From Thermoanaerobaculia bacterium (GTDB lineage: Bacteria > Acidobacteriota > Thermoanaerobaculia > Gp7-AA8), in the NCBI GenBank assembly GCA_017883205.1, contig JADGNZ010000002.1:1-64000 (forward strand): 64,000 bases of DNA. Reading direction: 5' to 3'. Shown here piece by piece: positions 18,734 through 28,116 of the stretch. Position 1 is the first letter of the stretch. The number at the start of each line of letters is the position of its first letter. The position numbers and the translations under genes were made by a program. The notes under the pieces were generated by a model. That model ran no database searches. It was not told the origin of the DNA and saw only the letters and a program-made list of their open reading frames with translations.

Positions 18734-20824
18734 TCAGATTCGTTGTGTCGTTCCTGCCGACTTGGCGATCACTTCGTCCGCCACGCTCTTCGGAGCCGGC
18801 TCGTAAGCGAGGAACTGCATCGTGTAACTGGCGCGGCCCTGCGACATCGACCGTACCTGTGTTGCGTAACCAAACATCTCCGACAGCGGCACGTGCGCCT
18901 TGATCACCTTCGCGCCGGCACGCTCTTCCATCGCCTGAATACGGCCGCGGCGGCGGGAGAGATCGCCCATGACGTCGCCGGCGTAGTCTTCCGGCGTGAC
19001 GACTTCGACGTCCATGATCGGCTCTTTGAGGATCGGAGCCGCTTTGCGCGCCCCTTCCTGGAAGGCCATCGAGCCAGCGATCTTGAACGCCATTTCGCTC
19101 GAATCGACGTCGTGGTACGAACCGTCATACAAAATCGCCCGCACGCCCGTCACCGGATAACCGGCCACGATGCCGCGATCGAGCGCTTCCTTGATGCCCT
19201 GCTCGACCGGCTTGATGAACTCGCGCGGAACCGACCCGCCAACGACCTCGTTGATGAATTCGAATCCGCCCTCGGGGATCGGCTCGAAGCGCATCTTGAC
19301 GTGACCGTACTGGCCCTTACCGCCCGACTGCCTCACAAACTTGCCCTCGGCTTCCGACTTGCGCGTGATCGCCTCGCGATACGCAACCTGCGGCTTGCCG
19401 ACGTTCGCGGCGACGCCGAACTCACGCACCATACGGTCGACGATGATCTCGAGGTGAAGCTCGCCCATCCCGCGGATGATGGTCTGGTTCGTTTCCGGGT
19501 CCGTGTGGACCTTGAACGTAGGATCTTCCTGCATGAGCTTCGCGAGTGCGACGCCCATCTTTTCCTGGTCGACTTTGGTCTTAGGCTCGATGGCGACGGC
19601 GATGACCGGCTCCGGGAACGTCATCGTCTCGAGGACGATTGGCTTATCCCGGTCGCAGATCGTGTCGCCCGTCGTGACGCTGCGCAGACCGACGGCGGCG
19701 CCGATGTCACCGGCCCACACTTCCTTGATCTCTTCGCGCTTGTTCGCGTGCATCTGCAGCAAGCGGCCGATGCGCTCGGAGTTGCCCTTTGTCGTGTTGA
19801 GCACCGAGGTGCCTGACTCGACGTGGCCGGAGTAGACGCGGAAGAAGGCCAACTGGCCGACAAACGGGTCGGTCATGATCTTGAAGACGAGGGCCGCGAA
19901 CGGCTCGGAATCCGACGCTTTGCGCTCGATGAGCGACTCGTCGTCCGGATCGATGCCCTTGACCGGCGGGATATCGACCGGCGAAGGAAGGTAGTCGACC
20001 ACGGAGTCGAGCAGAGGCTGCACGCCTTTGTTCTTGAAAGCAGAGCCGCACATCACCGGGGTGATCTTCTGGGCGATGGTCGCTTCGCGAATCGCTGCCT
20101 TCAACTCAGCCAGCTCAATCGGCTCGCCGTCCAGGTACTTCTTCAGCAGGTCATCGTGAGTCTCAGCAACCGATTCGACCAGCTTCTCGCGGAGGTGCTT
20201 CGCCTCTTCGCGGTACTCGGCCGGAATCTCTTCCGTCTCGTACTTCGCGCCGAGCGCTTCGTCATTGAAGATGAGAGCCTTCATCTGGACGAGGTCGATG
20301 ACACCGCGGAACTTATCCTCCGCTCCCATGGGGAGCTGGAGAGCAACGGGGTTCTTGCCGAGCTTGGCGCGGATCTGGTTCACGACGGCGGTGAAGTTCG
20401 CGCCGATGCGGTCCATCTTGTTGATGAAGGCGATGCGGGGGACGCCGTACTTGTCAGCCTGGCGCCACACGGTCTCCGACTGCGGCTCCACGCCGCCGAC
20501 GGCACAGAAAACGCCGACCGCACCGTCGAGAACGCGCAGCGAGCGCTCGACCTCAACTGTGAAGTCGACGTGGCCCGGGGTATCGATGATGTTGACGCGG
20601 ACATCGCCCCACATCGCGGTGGTGGCAGCCGAGGTGATGGTGATGCCGCGCTCCTGCTCCTGAACCATCCAGTCCATCGTCGCAGTGCCATCGTGCACTT
20701 CGCCGATTTTGTGGGTCCGGCCCGTGTAATAGAGGATGCGCTCCGTCGTCGTGGTTTTACCCGCGTCGATGTGAGCCATGATCCCGATGTTTCGTGTTTT
20801 TTCGAGAGGTACCTGACGTGGCAT
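18734..20824 (-). CDS. fusA: Elongation factor G
   Basis: 696 residues. EF-G is the translocase GTPase that moves tRNAs and mRNA. G1 [16 protein letters not shown], switch [12 protein letters not shown]3 [18 protein letters not shown]4 FINKMDR; later domains include [13 protein letters not shown] and [21 protein letters not shown] (segment). About 295 bp separate it from rpsG, more than in most str operons. That spacer shows only a weak 6-bp inverted repeat (21063-21076) and no gene, so a separate fusA promoter there is possible but not identified. Confidence 0.99.
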   Translation of the reverse strand: MPRQVPLEKTRNIGIMAHIDAGKTTTTERILYYTGRTHKIGEVHDGTATMDWMVQEQERGITITSAATTAMWGDVRVNIIDTPGHVDFTVEVERSLRVLDGAVGVFCAVGGVEPQSETVWRQADKYGVPRIAFINKMDRIGANFTAVVNQIRAKLGKNPVALQLPMGAEDKFRGVIDLVQMKALIFNDEALGAKYETEEIPAEYREEAKHLREKLVESVAETHDDLLKKYLDGEPIELAELKAAIREATIAQKITPVMCGSAFKNKGVQPLLDSVVDYLPSPVDIPPVKGIDPDDESLIERKASDSEPFAALVFKIMTDPFVGQLAFFRVYSGHVESGTSVLNTTKGNSERIGRLLQMHANKREEIKEVWAGDIGAAVGLRSVTTGDTICDRDKPIVLETMTFPEPVIAVAIEPKTKVDQEKMGVALAKLMQEDPTFKVHTDPETNQTIIRGMGELHLEIIVDRMVREFGVAANVGKPQVAYREAITRKSEAEGKFVRQSGGKGQYGHVKMRFEPIPEGGFEFINEVVGGSVPREFIKPVEQGIKEALDRGIVAGYPVTGVRAILYDGSYHDVDSSEMAFKIAGSMAFQEGARKAAPILKEPIMDVEVVTPEDYAGDVMGDLSRRRGRIQAMEERAGAKVIKAHVPLSEMFGYATQVRSMSQGRASYTMQFLAYEPAPKSVADEVIAKSAGTTQRI

Positions 20825-21119
20825 GACTGAGTTACCTTTTTACTGACGGATGCGGCCAATCGGCGGCAAAGCTGACGCCGATTGCAGACGTACGCCTCGC
20901 GCATAAAGACGCGAAGCGCACCTCGTGATCATTCTTTGTTTTCCCGTTGCTCGGTCCGGAACCGCAGAACCTGTTCTGTGTTATCCGGTCGAGACGGAGC
21001 TACGGAAAGTTAAAAATCGGGGTTTGAAACTGCCCAACTTCGGGCCTTAGAAAACCGGTAACGGTGACCCGTCACCAATAATTCTCACGAACCAAAACTA
21101 GCCAAAACTGCCCACAAAA

Positions 21120-21590
21120 CTACCAGCGGTAGTGAGCGAACGCCTTGTTCGCTTCCGCCATTTTGTGCGTATCTTCCTTCTTCTTGATGGCGTTGCCGCG
21201 GTTGTTTGCGGCATCCATGATCTCGCCGGCCAGCTTGTCCATCATCGTCTTCTCGCCGCGACTGTTGGCGTATGAGATCAGCCAGCGAATGGCCAGAGCG
21301 GTACGGCGCGACGGCCGGACTTCGATGGGAACCTGGTAGTTCGATCCGCCAACGCGGCGGCTTTTGACCTCGAGCGCCGGCTTGACGTTGTCGACTGCCT
21401 TCTTGAAGAGCTTGATCGGATCGTCCTTGGACCGGTCTTCCACCTTCTTCAGCGCGCTGTAGAACACGCGCTCGGCGACCGACTTCCTCCCCTGCGACAT
21501 CAGGGAGTTGATGAACTTGGTCACGAGCTGGCTGTTGTAGACCGGATCCGGCAGGATCTCGCGTTTCGGAACTTCTCGGCGTCTCGGCAT
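21120..21590 (-). CDS. rpsG: 30S ribosomal protein S7
   Basis: 156 residues from ATG 21590, the family length. S7 organises the 3' major domain of 16S rRNA and in E. coli regulates the str operon. Seen: [42 protein letters not shown] (segment), [22 protein letters not shown], and the end KAFAHYRW. The frame extends back into rpsL but the ATG 4 bp after the rpsL stop is standard. Confidence 0.98.
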   Translation of the reverse strand: MPRRREVPKREILPDPVYNSQLVTKFINSLMSQGRKSVAERVFYSALKKVEDRSKDDPIKLFKKAVDNVKPALEVKSRRVGGSNYQVPIEVRPSRRTALAIRWLISYANSRGEKTMMDKLAGEIMDAANNRGNAIKKKEDTHKMAEANKAFAHYRW

Positions 21591-21594
21591 CTGG

Positions 21595-21972
21595 TTAGCC
21601 CTTCTTCGGGCGCTTGGCCCCGTACTTCGAGCGGCTCTGCATCCGCTTGGCAACTCCGACGGTGTCGAGAGTACCGCGGATGACGTGGTAACGAACTCCC
21701 GGCAGATCCTTCACACGGCCGCCGCGGATGAGCACGATCGAGTGCTCCTGGAGGTTGTGGCCGACACCGGGGATGTAGGTGGTCACTTCGATCCCGTTCG
21801 TCAGACGGACGCGCGCGACCTTGCGGAGCGCCGAGTTCGGCTTCTTCGGGGTCGAGGTGTAAACGCGCGTGCAAACGCCACGCTTCTGCGGGCTCGACTG
21901 CAGCGCCGGCGACTTGGTCTTGTACGCGACTTTCGCGCGCCCTGCACTGACGAGTTGGTTGATCGTTGGCAT
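21595..21972 (-). CDS. rpsL: 30S ribosomal protein S12
   Basis: 125 residues from ATG 21972 ([15 protein letters not shown]). S12 is the decoding-centre protein. The loop [11 protein letters not shown] keeps the Lys whose change gives streptomycin resistance, and [14 protein letters not shown] is intact, so a streptomycin-sensitive type sequence is predicted. It is the first gene of the long ribosomal transcript, about 57 nt after the predicted transcription start. Confidence 0.98.
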   Translation of the reverse strand: MPTINQLVSAGRAKVAYKTKSPALQSSPQKRGVCTRVYTSTPKKPNSALRKVARVRLTNGIEVTTYIPGVGHNLQEHSIVLIRGGRVKDLPGVRYHVIRGTLDTVGVAKRMQSRSKYGAKRPKKG

Positions 21973-22036
21973 TCTACCTATCCTTCTGAAGACACGTGGA
22001 GCGAGAGTGAGCTCCCGCCAGGGGAAAAACCCGCGC

Positions 22037-22066
22037 ACTCTAAGCGAGGGTTGCGGACTTTGTCAA
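22037..22066 (-). promoter_or_regulatory. Sigma70-type promoter of the str/ribosomal operon
   Basis: On the minus strand a perfect -35 TTGACA (22066-22061), an 18-bp spacer and a -10 TAGAGT (22042-22037). It lies about 65 bp upstream of rpsL, followed by GC-rich sequence and a GGGTTTTTCCCC tract. This is the best housekeeping promoter in the window and fits the start of the ribosomal operon. Confidence 0.8.
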
Positions 22067-22189
22067 GCCTGCCGGCGACCTAACGGCACTCCGGAACACT
22101 GTATTCCGAGCCGGCACGGCCGGCGGCGTTGGCTGCCCAAGGCTCCGTCACATTGGGTCCAACAAATACCACTCTTTCGACCGCAACAG

Positions 22190-23158
22190 CTAGAAATCGA
22201 CCCAACTCCCCCCCTTTTCACGCGACGCCTTCTCGAACAGGAACTGCGCCGAGGCCAGGTCTTCGACGGCGAGGCCGAGCGACTTGAAGAGGGTGATCTC
22301 ATCATCAGACGAGCGCCCCTTCGCTTTTCCGATCAGGATGTCTCCGATCTCCGCTCGGATGTGACCGTCGGTGATCGCTCCTTCGCGGAGCGCGAGAAGA
22401 TAGTCTCCGGCCTCGTTGACTGTCGACTCACGCCGGTCGACGAACAGCGTCGCGGCGGCCACCGTTGCGCTGTCGAGCTCGCGGGCGACCGCGATGCTGG
22501 AACCGACCGCATTGATGTGAACGCCATCCGCGAGCCACTCACGCTTAAGGATCGGCTCGCGGGAGCTCGTCGCGGTGACGATGATGTCCGCTCCGCGAAC
22601 GGCCTCTTCGACCGAAGCGACGACGCGGGCACCCTTCCCTGCGAGGGCGGCAGCCTTCGCAGGCGTCCGGCTGACGATGCGCACATCATTAATATTGCGC
22701 ACGAGCGGGATGGCCTCGAGATGCGTTCGGGCCTGAACCCCGGCGCCGATGATCGCCAGCGTCCGGGCGTCTTCGCGGGCGAGCAGCTTCGTGGCCACGG
22801 CTGACACCGCGGCGGTTCGGATCGCGGTGATCGCCGACGCGTTCATGACCGCCAGCAGTTGGCCGGTCTCACCGCTGTGGAGTAGGACCCCGCCGAGGTG
22901 GGTATCGAGACCGATGGCCGGGTTGCCGGGGAAGACGCAGACTTCCTTGAGACCGTAGTGCGGTTGTGGTCCGCCCCGATACGACGGCATCAGGCCCAGG
23001 ATGCCCTTCGCTCCTTCACCGCGGATCATGCTTCGCAGAGGGTTGTGTACTTCGCCTCGTGCCAGCGCGCTCAGGGCTTCTTCCATCACCTCGATGCACT
23101 CGCGCATCGTGAGAAGGCGTTCGACCTCGTGTTCGCTGAGGATGAGTAGCTTTGTCAT
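22190..23158 (-). CDS. Ornithine cyclodeaminase / mu-crystallin family protein
   Basis: 322 residues from ATG 23158. The family folds as an NAD(P)-dependent dehydrogenase-like enzyme acting on amino or imino acids (ornithine to proline, alanine dehydrogenase, ketimine reductase). Seen: MRECIEVMEEALSALARGE, GGVLLHSGETGQLLAVMNASAITAIRTAAVSAVA (segments), nucleotide-binding GAGVQARTHLEAI, and INAVGSS, then the conserved Asp/Glu region AGDYL. The substrate cannot be told from sequence. It overlaps the next upstream gene by 4 bp, forming a minus-strand group with the glycosyltransferase-like and methyltransferase genes. Confidence 0.85.
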   Translation of the reverse strand: MTKLLILSEHEVERLLTMRECIEVMEEALSALARGEVHNPLRSMIRGEGAKGILGLMPSYRGGPQPHYGLKEVCVFPGNPAIGLDTHLGGVLLHSGETGQLLAVMNASAITAIRTAAVSAVATKLLAREDARTLAIIGAGVQARTHLEAIPLVRNINDVRIVSRTPAKAAALAGKGARVVASVEEAVRGADIIVTATSSREPILKREWLADGVHINAVGSSIAVARELDSATVAAATLFVDRRESTVNEAGDYLLALREGAITDGHIRAEIGDILIGKAKGRSSDDEITLFKSLGLAVEDLASAQFLFEKASREKGGSWVDF

Positions 23159-24597
23159 CGCGTGGGAGCGTACAGCCAATAGCGCTCGTCTGTCTTCTCG
23201 AACGGCACGCCGGTGGCGTGAAGAAGCCGGAAGCCATGCGCGGCCGGATCCGGCATCTCAACATTGAATAGGAGTAGCCACCGCCGCCCGCGAAAATGCT
23301 CCTGCGAGCGCTTTTCCGCGACCGGATACGGAACATCGAGTGCGCGCTCCAATGCCGAATCCCACTTCATGTACGTCCCCTCTTCACCGAGACCGGCGTA
23401 CCAGAATCTCGTTCCTGGCAACCATGGGAGAACCGCCTCCGCCTGCGTCAGGTTGTGCGCAGCGATCGGGATGCGATCGAGCTTCTGATCGCGGATGAAC
23501 TCAGCCATTTCCAGTGCTCCTGAGAACGGCTCGCGGACATCAGCGATCCAGTAACGCATGGCGACGAGCATCGAAACGAGCAAGCTGAGGTTCAGCGCGA
23601 TCGCAGCCGCGGCAGCCCAGCGGCGATCGATCAACTCCGCATCCCGATCGCCGGCGATCCAGATGGCCACGATCGTCAGCAACAGAAAGAAGCCGGCGTG
23701 GCGGAGCCCGCCCAGCCAGACGTAGGAGTAGAGGATCGCGAGCACGGACAGTGGCAACCAGAGGAAGAGAACTGCCTCGCGGGACCGGCGTATCGCGACC
23801 GTGATGAGCAGCAGGACGGCCACTCCGATCAGAAAACCAACGCTTGTCGGAACCGTCGGCAGAAACGCGTTGCTAACCGTCCAGGCAAACGCGTCCCGGT
23901 TGAAAACGCGCATCACCGCCTGCCGGGCCGGATCGGGCGGCGTGCGGACCTGCAGCCAGGCGACGATCGCGCTCACGGCCATGAGCGCGGCGGCGACAGC
24001 GCCGCGAGCGCCGATTTGCTTCCTCTCAATCCGCTCGATGACGAAGAGAGCTGCAAACGTCCCGGCGATGAAGAAGCCCTGCGCGTTGCAGTTGAAGAGG
24101 AGTAGAAGAACCAGCGCGAATGCGATCGGCCGCTCACGGCTGTGCCGGTAAAGCGCTGCCGCCGCAAACGTCAGCAACACCGTCAGCGCATAGCTGCGAA
24201 CGATGACCGAATACTCGTACGCCATGTAGTACGAAAACGTCAGCAGCGTTGCCGTAAGCCGCGACAGCGGCGATCGCGTCGCCAGCAGCCACACCCCGGC
24301 CGCGGCGATCGTCAGGTGCAGCACTTTCTGGCTGGCGTAGGCAAGACCAAGCTTCGCGAACGGCGCGAGGCAGAGGAACCAGAGCGCTGGCAATCCCGCG
24401 TATCGCGTCCTCGCCAGGATGGTCATCAGACCGGCATCGCGCACGTACAACCACGGATCCGCCTCATCGCGCCACGGCTCGTGATGAAAGGCCACGAACG
24501 AGACGACAGCCGCGAACGCGGCCAGCAGCAACAGAGGAAAAAGCCGCGACGCCGAGCGCGTCGTGACCAGCGACCGCGGATCCCAGTTGCCGTTCAT
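23155..24597 (-). CDS. Multi-pass membrane protein, GT-C glycosyltransferase-like
   Basis: 480 residues with about ten hydrophobic segments. After the first membrane helix it has HHEPWRDEADPWL, resembling the acidic motif in the first luminal/periplasmic loop of GT-C (PMT/ArnT-like) enzymes that use lipid-linked sugars. The last ~120 residues are a soluble domain (IPIAAHNLTQAEAVLPWLPGTRFWYAG segment). The likely role is transfer of a sugar to a lipid or protein at the outer face of the inner membrane; donor and acceptor are unknown. It overlaps both neighbours by 4 bp, so it is cotranslated with them. Confidence 0.65.
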   Translation of the reverse strand: MNGNWDPRSLVTTRSASRLFPLLLLAAFAAVVSFVAFHHEPWRDEADPWLYVRDAGLMTILARTRYAGLPALWFLCLAPFAKLGLAYASQKVLHLTIAAAGVWLLATRSPLSRLTATLLTFSYYMAYEYSVIVRSYALTVLLTFAAAALYRHSRERPIAFALVLLLLFNCNAQGFFIAGTFAALFVIERIERKQIGARGAVAAALMAVSAIVAWLQVRTPPDPARQAVMRVFNRDAFAWTVSNAFLPTVPTSVGFLIGVAVLLLITVAIRRSREAVLFLWLPLSVLAILYSYVWLGGLRHAGFFLLLTIVAIWIAGDRDAELIDRRWAAAAAIALNLSLLVSMLVAMRYWIADVREPFSGALEMAEFIRDQKLDRIPIAAHNLTQAEAVLPWLPGTRFWYAGLGEEGTYMKWDSALERALDVPYPVAEKRSQEHFRGRRWLLLFNVEMPDPAAHGFRLLHATGVPFEKTDERYWLYAPTR

Positions 24598-25550
24598 CGC
24601 TCCGGCTTCCGTGCGTATACCTCGATCGTCCCGCCGCGCCGCAGCAGCGTCTCCAGCATCATCAGCGCAAACGCCACTGGCAGCAGAAAGATGGCAGCAA
24701 TCGTCGTGGCGATCGTTTGCAACGGAAACTCGCGGATCCGGTGCGCCCGTGCCGCCGGCTCTTTCAGAATCGAATAGAGCAGGTCATGCTCGAAGACGCG
24801 GTTCAGGAGGCTCTGAATCCAGCCGTACGGATTCTGTTCCAGGCTGAAATGCGCGACGGCTGTGATCCGGAATCCGCGCCGGCGCAAAGCATCCGTCAAA
24901 CCGCGCGTCGAGAAGTGGACGTAGTGCCGCGGCACGTCGAGATGAAACCAGTGCCGGCCCGTCCATGCCGCCTGGATGCTGGCGAAGTTCGGAACGGCGA
25001 TGACGAGCAGTCCGCCCGGCTCGAGAATCTCCCACGCCCGATCCAACGCCTTCACAGGATCCATCATGTGCTCGAGCGAGTGCCAGAAGACAACGGCCGC
25101 GAATTCGCCCGATCCGAACGGCTGGCTGAGGAAGTCGCCCGTGCGCACGTCGAGCCCGAGGACGTCGCGCGCATGCGAGGCGGCAACCGCCGAAAGCTCG
25201 ACGCCCACCGGCCGATACCCCGCCTCACGCAGAAAGTGGAGCGTGAACCCGCGGCCGCATCCGACGTCGAGCACCGCTCCCGGCCGCGTCAGCCGGCGGA
25301 TGACGTCGACTCTGCGCCGCCGGAACCAGCGGGTCAGCCGCTCGAAAAGCGGATTGAACCGGACGTTGCGCTCACCGTAGTAGGCCGTCGGATACCACGA
25401 TCCGATTGCCGTTTCGTCGAGCGCAGGCCAGGTACGCGCCGATCCGCAGCGATCGCACCCGAAGATGGCAAAGCCGTCGATGACGGAGTCGAACCGGTGC
25501 CGCGCCGGCGACCCGCATGCGAGACAGGATGCTGTATCGGGCGCCGCCAC
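24594..25550 (-). CDS. SAM-dependent methyltransferase with N-terminal zinc-ribbon-like Cys pairs
   Basis: About 318 residues from a GTG at 25550. An N-terminal CLACGS and CDRCGS pair suggests a small zinc-binding unit. A class I methyltransferase domain follows: SAM-binding VLDVGCGRGFTLHFLREAGY, acidic GVELS, motif VFWHSLEHMMDP, and LEPGGLLVIAVPN. Near the C-terminus are two hydrophobic stretches (TIATTIAAIFLLPVAFALMML), so it may be membrane-associated. Similar proteins occur with glycan or polyketide/lipid biosynthesis genes; the neighbour is a GT-C-like protein. The frame is open further upstream, but that part is Arg-rich shadow sequence of the cupin gene. Confidence 0.75.
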   Translation of the reverse strand: MAAPDTASCLACGSPARHRFDSVIDGFAIFGCDRCGSARTWPALDETAIGSWYPTAYYGERNVRFNPLFERLTRWFRRRRVDVIRRLTRPGAVLDVGCGRGFTLHFLREAGYRPVGVELSAVAASHARDVLGLDVRTGDFLSQPFGSGEFAAVVFWHSLEHMMDPVKALDRAWEILEPGGLLVIAVPNFASIQAAWTGRHWFHLDVPRHYVHFSTRGLTDALRRRGFRITAVAHFSLEQNPYGWIQSLLNRVFEHDLLYSILKEPAARAHRIREFPLQTIATTIAAIFLLPVAFALMMLETLLRRGGTIEVYARKPER

Positions 25551-25558
25551 GGTCGCAC

Positions 25559-25921
25559 TCAGGCGTCGCGGTGCACGGTGTCCATCGAAAACGCCGGCAG
25601 ACACACCGCGATGTACTCCGCCCCCTCGGCGCCCGGAGTCGAGTACTGCACCCACTCCCCGCTGCGCGTGATGATGGCCTCGCCTGCGCCGACGTCGATG
25701 ACGCCATCGCGCGTCGTCACTCGCAGGGAGCCGCGCAGAACGACCGTGTACTCCTCGAACTCCGGCGTCTGACCCGGCTCGACCCACCCGCCCGGACTCT
25801 GCATGCGGGCCACGCTCACTCCGGCGCTCTTCGAGTTGACGCGTCCGATGTACTCCTCGATCCGCTTCGGCTTGTTACCCGCCGCTTCGATGACGGAAGG
25901 TTGTTTGATGTGTGTCGGCAT
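25559..25921 (-). CDS. Small cupin-domain protein
   Basis: 120 residues forming one cupin barrel: the first motif is around PGQTPEFEEYTVVLRGSLRVTTRDG (segment, with Glu rather than the usual two His) and the second around AGEAIITRSGEWVQYSTP. Cupins bind metals or small ligands, and many are isomerases or regulators; no substrate can be assigned. It lies 8 bp upstream of the methyltransferase, probably in the same transcript. Confidence 0.75.
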   Translation of the reverse strand: MPTHIKQPSVIEAAGNKPKRIEEYIGRVNSKSAGVSVARMQSPGGWVEPGQTPEFEEYTVVLRGSLRVTTRDGVIDVGAGEAIITRSGEWVQYSTPGAEGAEYIAVCLPAFSMDTVHRDA

Positions 25922-25942
25922 CGGCGAAGTTTACCTGCTCCG

Positions 25943-26030
25943 CGGGAGTGGGGTGTCGGGGGTGGGGAGTGGAAGAAACGGGGATCGAGCTGCTCAGCGT
26001 CCCCGGAGTCGGGGGTGGGAAGACCCCTGA
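25943..26030. repeat. Heptamer-type element upstream of the cupin gene
   Basis: 7-bp steps CGGGAGT, GGGGTGT, CGGGGGT, GGGGAGT, GG (25943-25972), a ~30-nt centre, then a second G-rich block CCGGAGTCGGGGGTGGGA in the same orientation instead of the usual complement. It is an atypical or rearranged member. Confidence 0.6.
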
Positions 26031-26051
26031 GTCTCGTGTCCCCTTCGCGTT

Positions 26052-26096
26052 CTTCGCGGCTTCGCGTGACAACGGTTTTCACGCGAAGGCGCGAAG
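26052..26096. repeat. CTTCGCG-type inverted repeat
   Basis: CTTCGCGGCTTCGCGTGA on the left and TCACGCGAAGGCGCGAAG on the right, around CAACGGTTT. The 18-bp arms pair almost perfectly. It lies in the 449-bp gap between the HEAT-repeat gene and the cupin gene, in which no gene was seen. Short A/T-rich sequence at 26160-26330 may hold the cupin-group promoter. Confidence 0.75.
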
Positions 26097-26370
26097 TGTT
26101 CGCCGCAACGAAAGGAAGAACGCGCGTGAGTGGCGCGCCATTCGTCCAACGTTTCGTGTTTCAATCTCTTGATTACGATCAGAGAAATGGCCGACGGATG
26201 CTGGCGCATGACGACTCGGCCTGGGAAAAACCGATTGAGGTGAAACGCGCTTCGGCAATGACTCGCTCATCGATTAACTCTTCCTGCGAAGTTGTCTTTC
26301 GCGCCCGAACGAAAATTGTTCTTCCTTGAGAAGTAGCGGCCTTCGTTTTGTGCATAGCCAGATGCGGAGT

Positions 26371-27411
26371 CTACCGCTTCAACACATCCTCGATCGCCGC
26401 CAGCGCGCGCGGGTCGTGCTTCTGCCCCAGCCAGAAGGCCGCCTTCTTCCGCACGCTCGGATCGCGATGCGACTTCATCAGCTCGATGAGCATCGGAACC
26501 GATTCGTCGTTCGGAAGCTGGGACACGGCAAAGACCGCTTTGTCACGAACTCCCGAGTCGGGATCATCGTCCAGCGACGCGCGGATGGCGCCGGCGGCTT
26601 TATTGCCCGCTTTCTGCGAGAGCCAGAAGAGAGCCTGGCTGCGCACGTGCGCCGTCGGATCGTGTTTCGCCAGATTGATCAGCGCATCGATCGCGCCCGG
26701 CGCTTTCGATTGCGATAGAGCGAAGACGGCCTTTTCGCGCAGATGCGGCGAGGCCGGCAGCGACTGCGCGACCGCAAGAACATCCTCATATCCGCGCCGT
26801 CCGCGCGTCTGTCCGAGCCAGAACGCCGCTTGACCGCGCGTTCCATCGGGAGCAGTGGTCGAGCTCAGAATCCGCTCGAGCTCCGTGGTCGCCGAGGCAT
26901 CCGCATGCATCGCCAGCGTTGACATCACCGATTCGGAGCGATGACCTGCGCTTCCCAGCATCGACGCCAGCAACGCCACGCTCTTCTTCGGGTCCACCCC
27001 ATCGATCCACGTTACGGCCGCGCCGTTCGCGTCGAGAGCGCAATCCATCGAATAGCTGCGGACTCTCGCAATCTCGCCGTTCTCGACGTGGTAGACGATC
27101 GCAAAGACGTCGGATGACGCGACATGGAAGTCGTCCCGATCGCTGCTGTTGAACGAGCTCCCATCGCGGTCGAGGCTGCACGTTCCCCCCGTTCGGTAGT
27201 CACCGTACGTGGTGAAGCAGCACATGACGTGCTCGCTCTCGATCTCCGGCACGGAGTAGCCGATGAAGGCCGTCTTCGAGGCTCGGATCTGTGCGCCGAG
27301 GTTCGGGGATGCGGGAATGGAGGTGACGGTGCCGTGGAGGATGCGGGGTTGCTGTGCGGAGGATGCGACTGCGAAAAGAACCAGTGTGGCGGCCAGAGCA
27401 AGCTTTCTCAT
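26371..27411 (-). CDS. Secreted HEAT-repeat protein
   Basis: 346 residues. A signal peptide (MRKLALAATLVLFAVASSAQQ, cleavable after Ala-x-Ala-like SSA) precedes a beta-type N-terminal domain with Cys pairs (VMCCFTTYGD, GGTCSLD). From about residue 190 come five to six HEAT-like repeats with near-identical motifs AAFWLGQ, AVFALSQ, ALFWLSQ, AVFAVSQ, AAFWLGQ every ~31-37 residues. Such repeats serve as protein-binding scaffolds. The likely location is the periplasm or outside. It is divergent from the small gene at 27479 across a 67-bp spacer. Confidence 0.85.
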   Translation of the reverse strand: MRKLALAATLVLFAVASSAQQPRILHGTVTSIPASPNLGAQIRASKTAFIGYSVPEIESEHVMCCFTTYGDYRTGGTCSLDRDGSSFNSSDRDDFHVASSDVFAIVYHVENGEIARVRSYSMDCALDANGAAVTWIDGVDPKKSVALLASMLGSAGHRSESVMSTLAMHADASATTELERILSSTTAPDGTRGQAAFWLGQTRGRRGYEDVLAVAQSLPASPHLREKAVFALSQSKAPGAIDALINLAKHDPTAHVRSQALFWLSQKAGNKAAGAIRASLDDDPDSGVRDKAVFAVSQLPNDESVPMLIELMKSHRDPSVRKKAAFWLGQKHDPRALAAIEDVLKR

Positions 27412-27478
27412 GGTCGCTTAGACTGTGGTATCGCGAGTAAGTTAGCTTGACGGTTGCTGCGGCAGAGGCGGTGATGAG

Positions 27479-28021
27479 ATGACGAAGGCCCAGATCGAAC
27501 TACTCATGACGCGCGACGTCGACGAGGTTTCCGAGGTGGCGGTACACCTCCCAAGCAAGCAACTCCGCGTCACTCTCAAAAACGCGGCCGCCTTGCTCGC
27601 TCGGGAAGAACAGCTGGCCGAGGTCGAGGAACGTCTGTTCATCTTCAAGCTCTTTCGATTTGTCCAGGCTGTGCTCGCTGGCGCACGCGAGCCTGTGACT
27701 GCCGAGGTGGCGCGCGAAGTATTCAGGTCGGCACAAACAGTGATGAAGAGAAATATCGCGCCGGATGTGAACCGCTCCGCTCGAGACATGTTGTCAGTGC
27801 TGCTGACCGAGAAAACCCAGCGGGAACTGCTCCGGAATCAATTCGTGTCAATGGCCGACATCGTCGCCGTGTTTCAACTTTGGACAGACGAACCTCGCAG
27901 GTACGTGGTGAGAAACCCACTTAAGGCTTTGATGTCTGAGCCTACGCGGCACGCGGCAACATCAAAACCGCACTCAGTACGAACGAAGAGCTCATCAAAG
28001 CCGAAGGGATTGCTCCGATGA
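27479..28021 (+). CDS. Hypothetical protein (180 aa)
   Basis: Not recognised. The 180-residue product is predicted mostly helical (LRVTLKNAAALLAREEQLAEVEERLF segment) with a basic, Ser/Lys-rich tail (KTKSSSKPKG-like end). The start ATG follows GGTGATGAG. It lies immediately upstream of the thrS leader: its stop at 28019-28021 is only 17 bp before the extended -10 of the leader promoter. Its coding status rests on frame length, composition and lack of overlap. Confidence 0.5.
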   Translation: MTKAQIELLMTRDVDEVSEVAVHLPSKQLRVTLKNAAALLAREEQLAEVEERLFIFKLFRFVQAVLAGAREPVTAEVAREVFRSAQTVMKRNIAPDVNRSARDMLSVLLTEKTQRELLRNQFVSMADIVAVFQLWTDEPRRYVVRNPLKALMSEPTRHAATSKPHSVRTKSSSKPKGLLR

Positions 28022-28037
28022 ATGTCGCGCCTCTCGC

Positions 28038-28046
28038 TGCTATACT
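28038..28046 (+). promoter_or_regulatory. Extended -10 promoter for the thrS leader
   Basis: TGC followed by TATACT (28038-28046), an extended -10 with five of six consensus bases. No good -35 is seen 16-18 bp upstream, which is common for extended -10 promoters. Transcription would start near 28053, at or next to the ATG of the Thr-rich leader peptide, so that message would be leaderless or nearly so. Confidence 0.6.
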
Positions 28047-28053
28047 CTCTGGC

Positions 28054-28116
28054 ATGACGCAGCGAACGTCGACGACAACTACGCGAACGCCCGCGGGCGT
28101 CCCGCCCTGCCGATGA
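28054..28116 (+). CDS. Threonine-rich leader peptide of thrS
   Basis: A 20-codon reading frame, MTQRTSTTTTRTPAGVPPCR then TGA. Seven of 20 codons are Thr, including four in a row (codons 7-10, ACG ACA ACT ACG) and two closely flanking. This density matches the logic of amino-acid attenuators such as the E. coli thr operon leader. It is followed 33 bp later by a strong terminator, with a competing pairing in between, and then by the threonyl-tRNA synthetase gene. No Shine-Dalgarno is visible; the promoter places the ATG at or near the 5' end. Confidence 0.75.
   Translation: MTQRTSTTTTRTPAGVPPCR

Noticed and set aside
20825-21119. Gene or clear promoter in the rpsG-fusA gap
   Set aside because: No coding frame and no convincing -35/-10 pair on the minus strand; only a 6-bp inverted repeat near 21063-21076.
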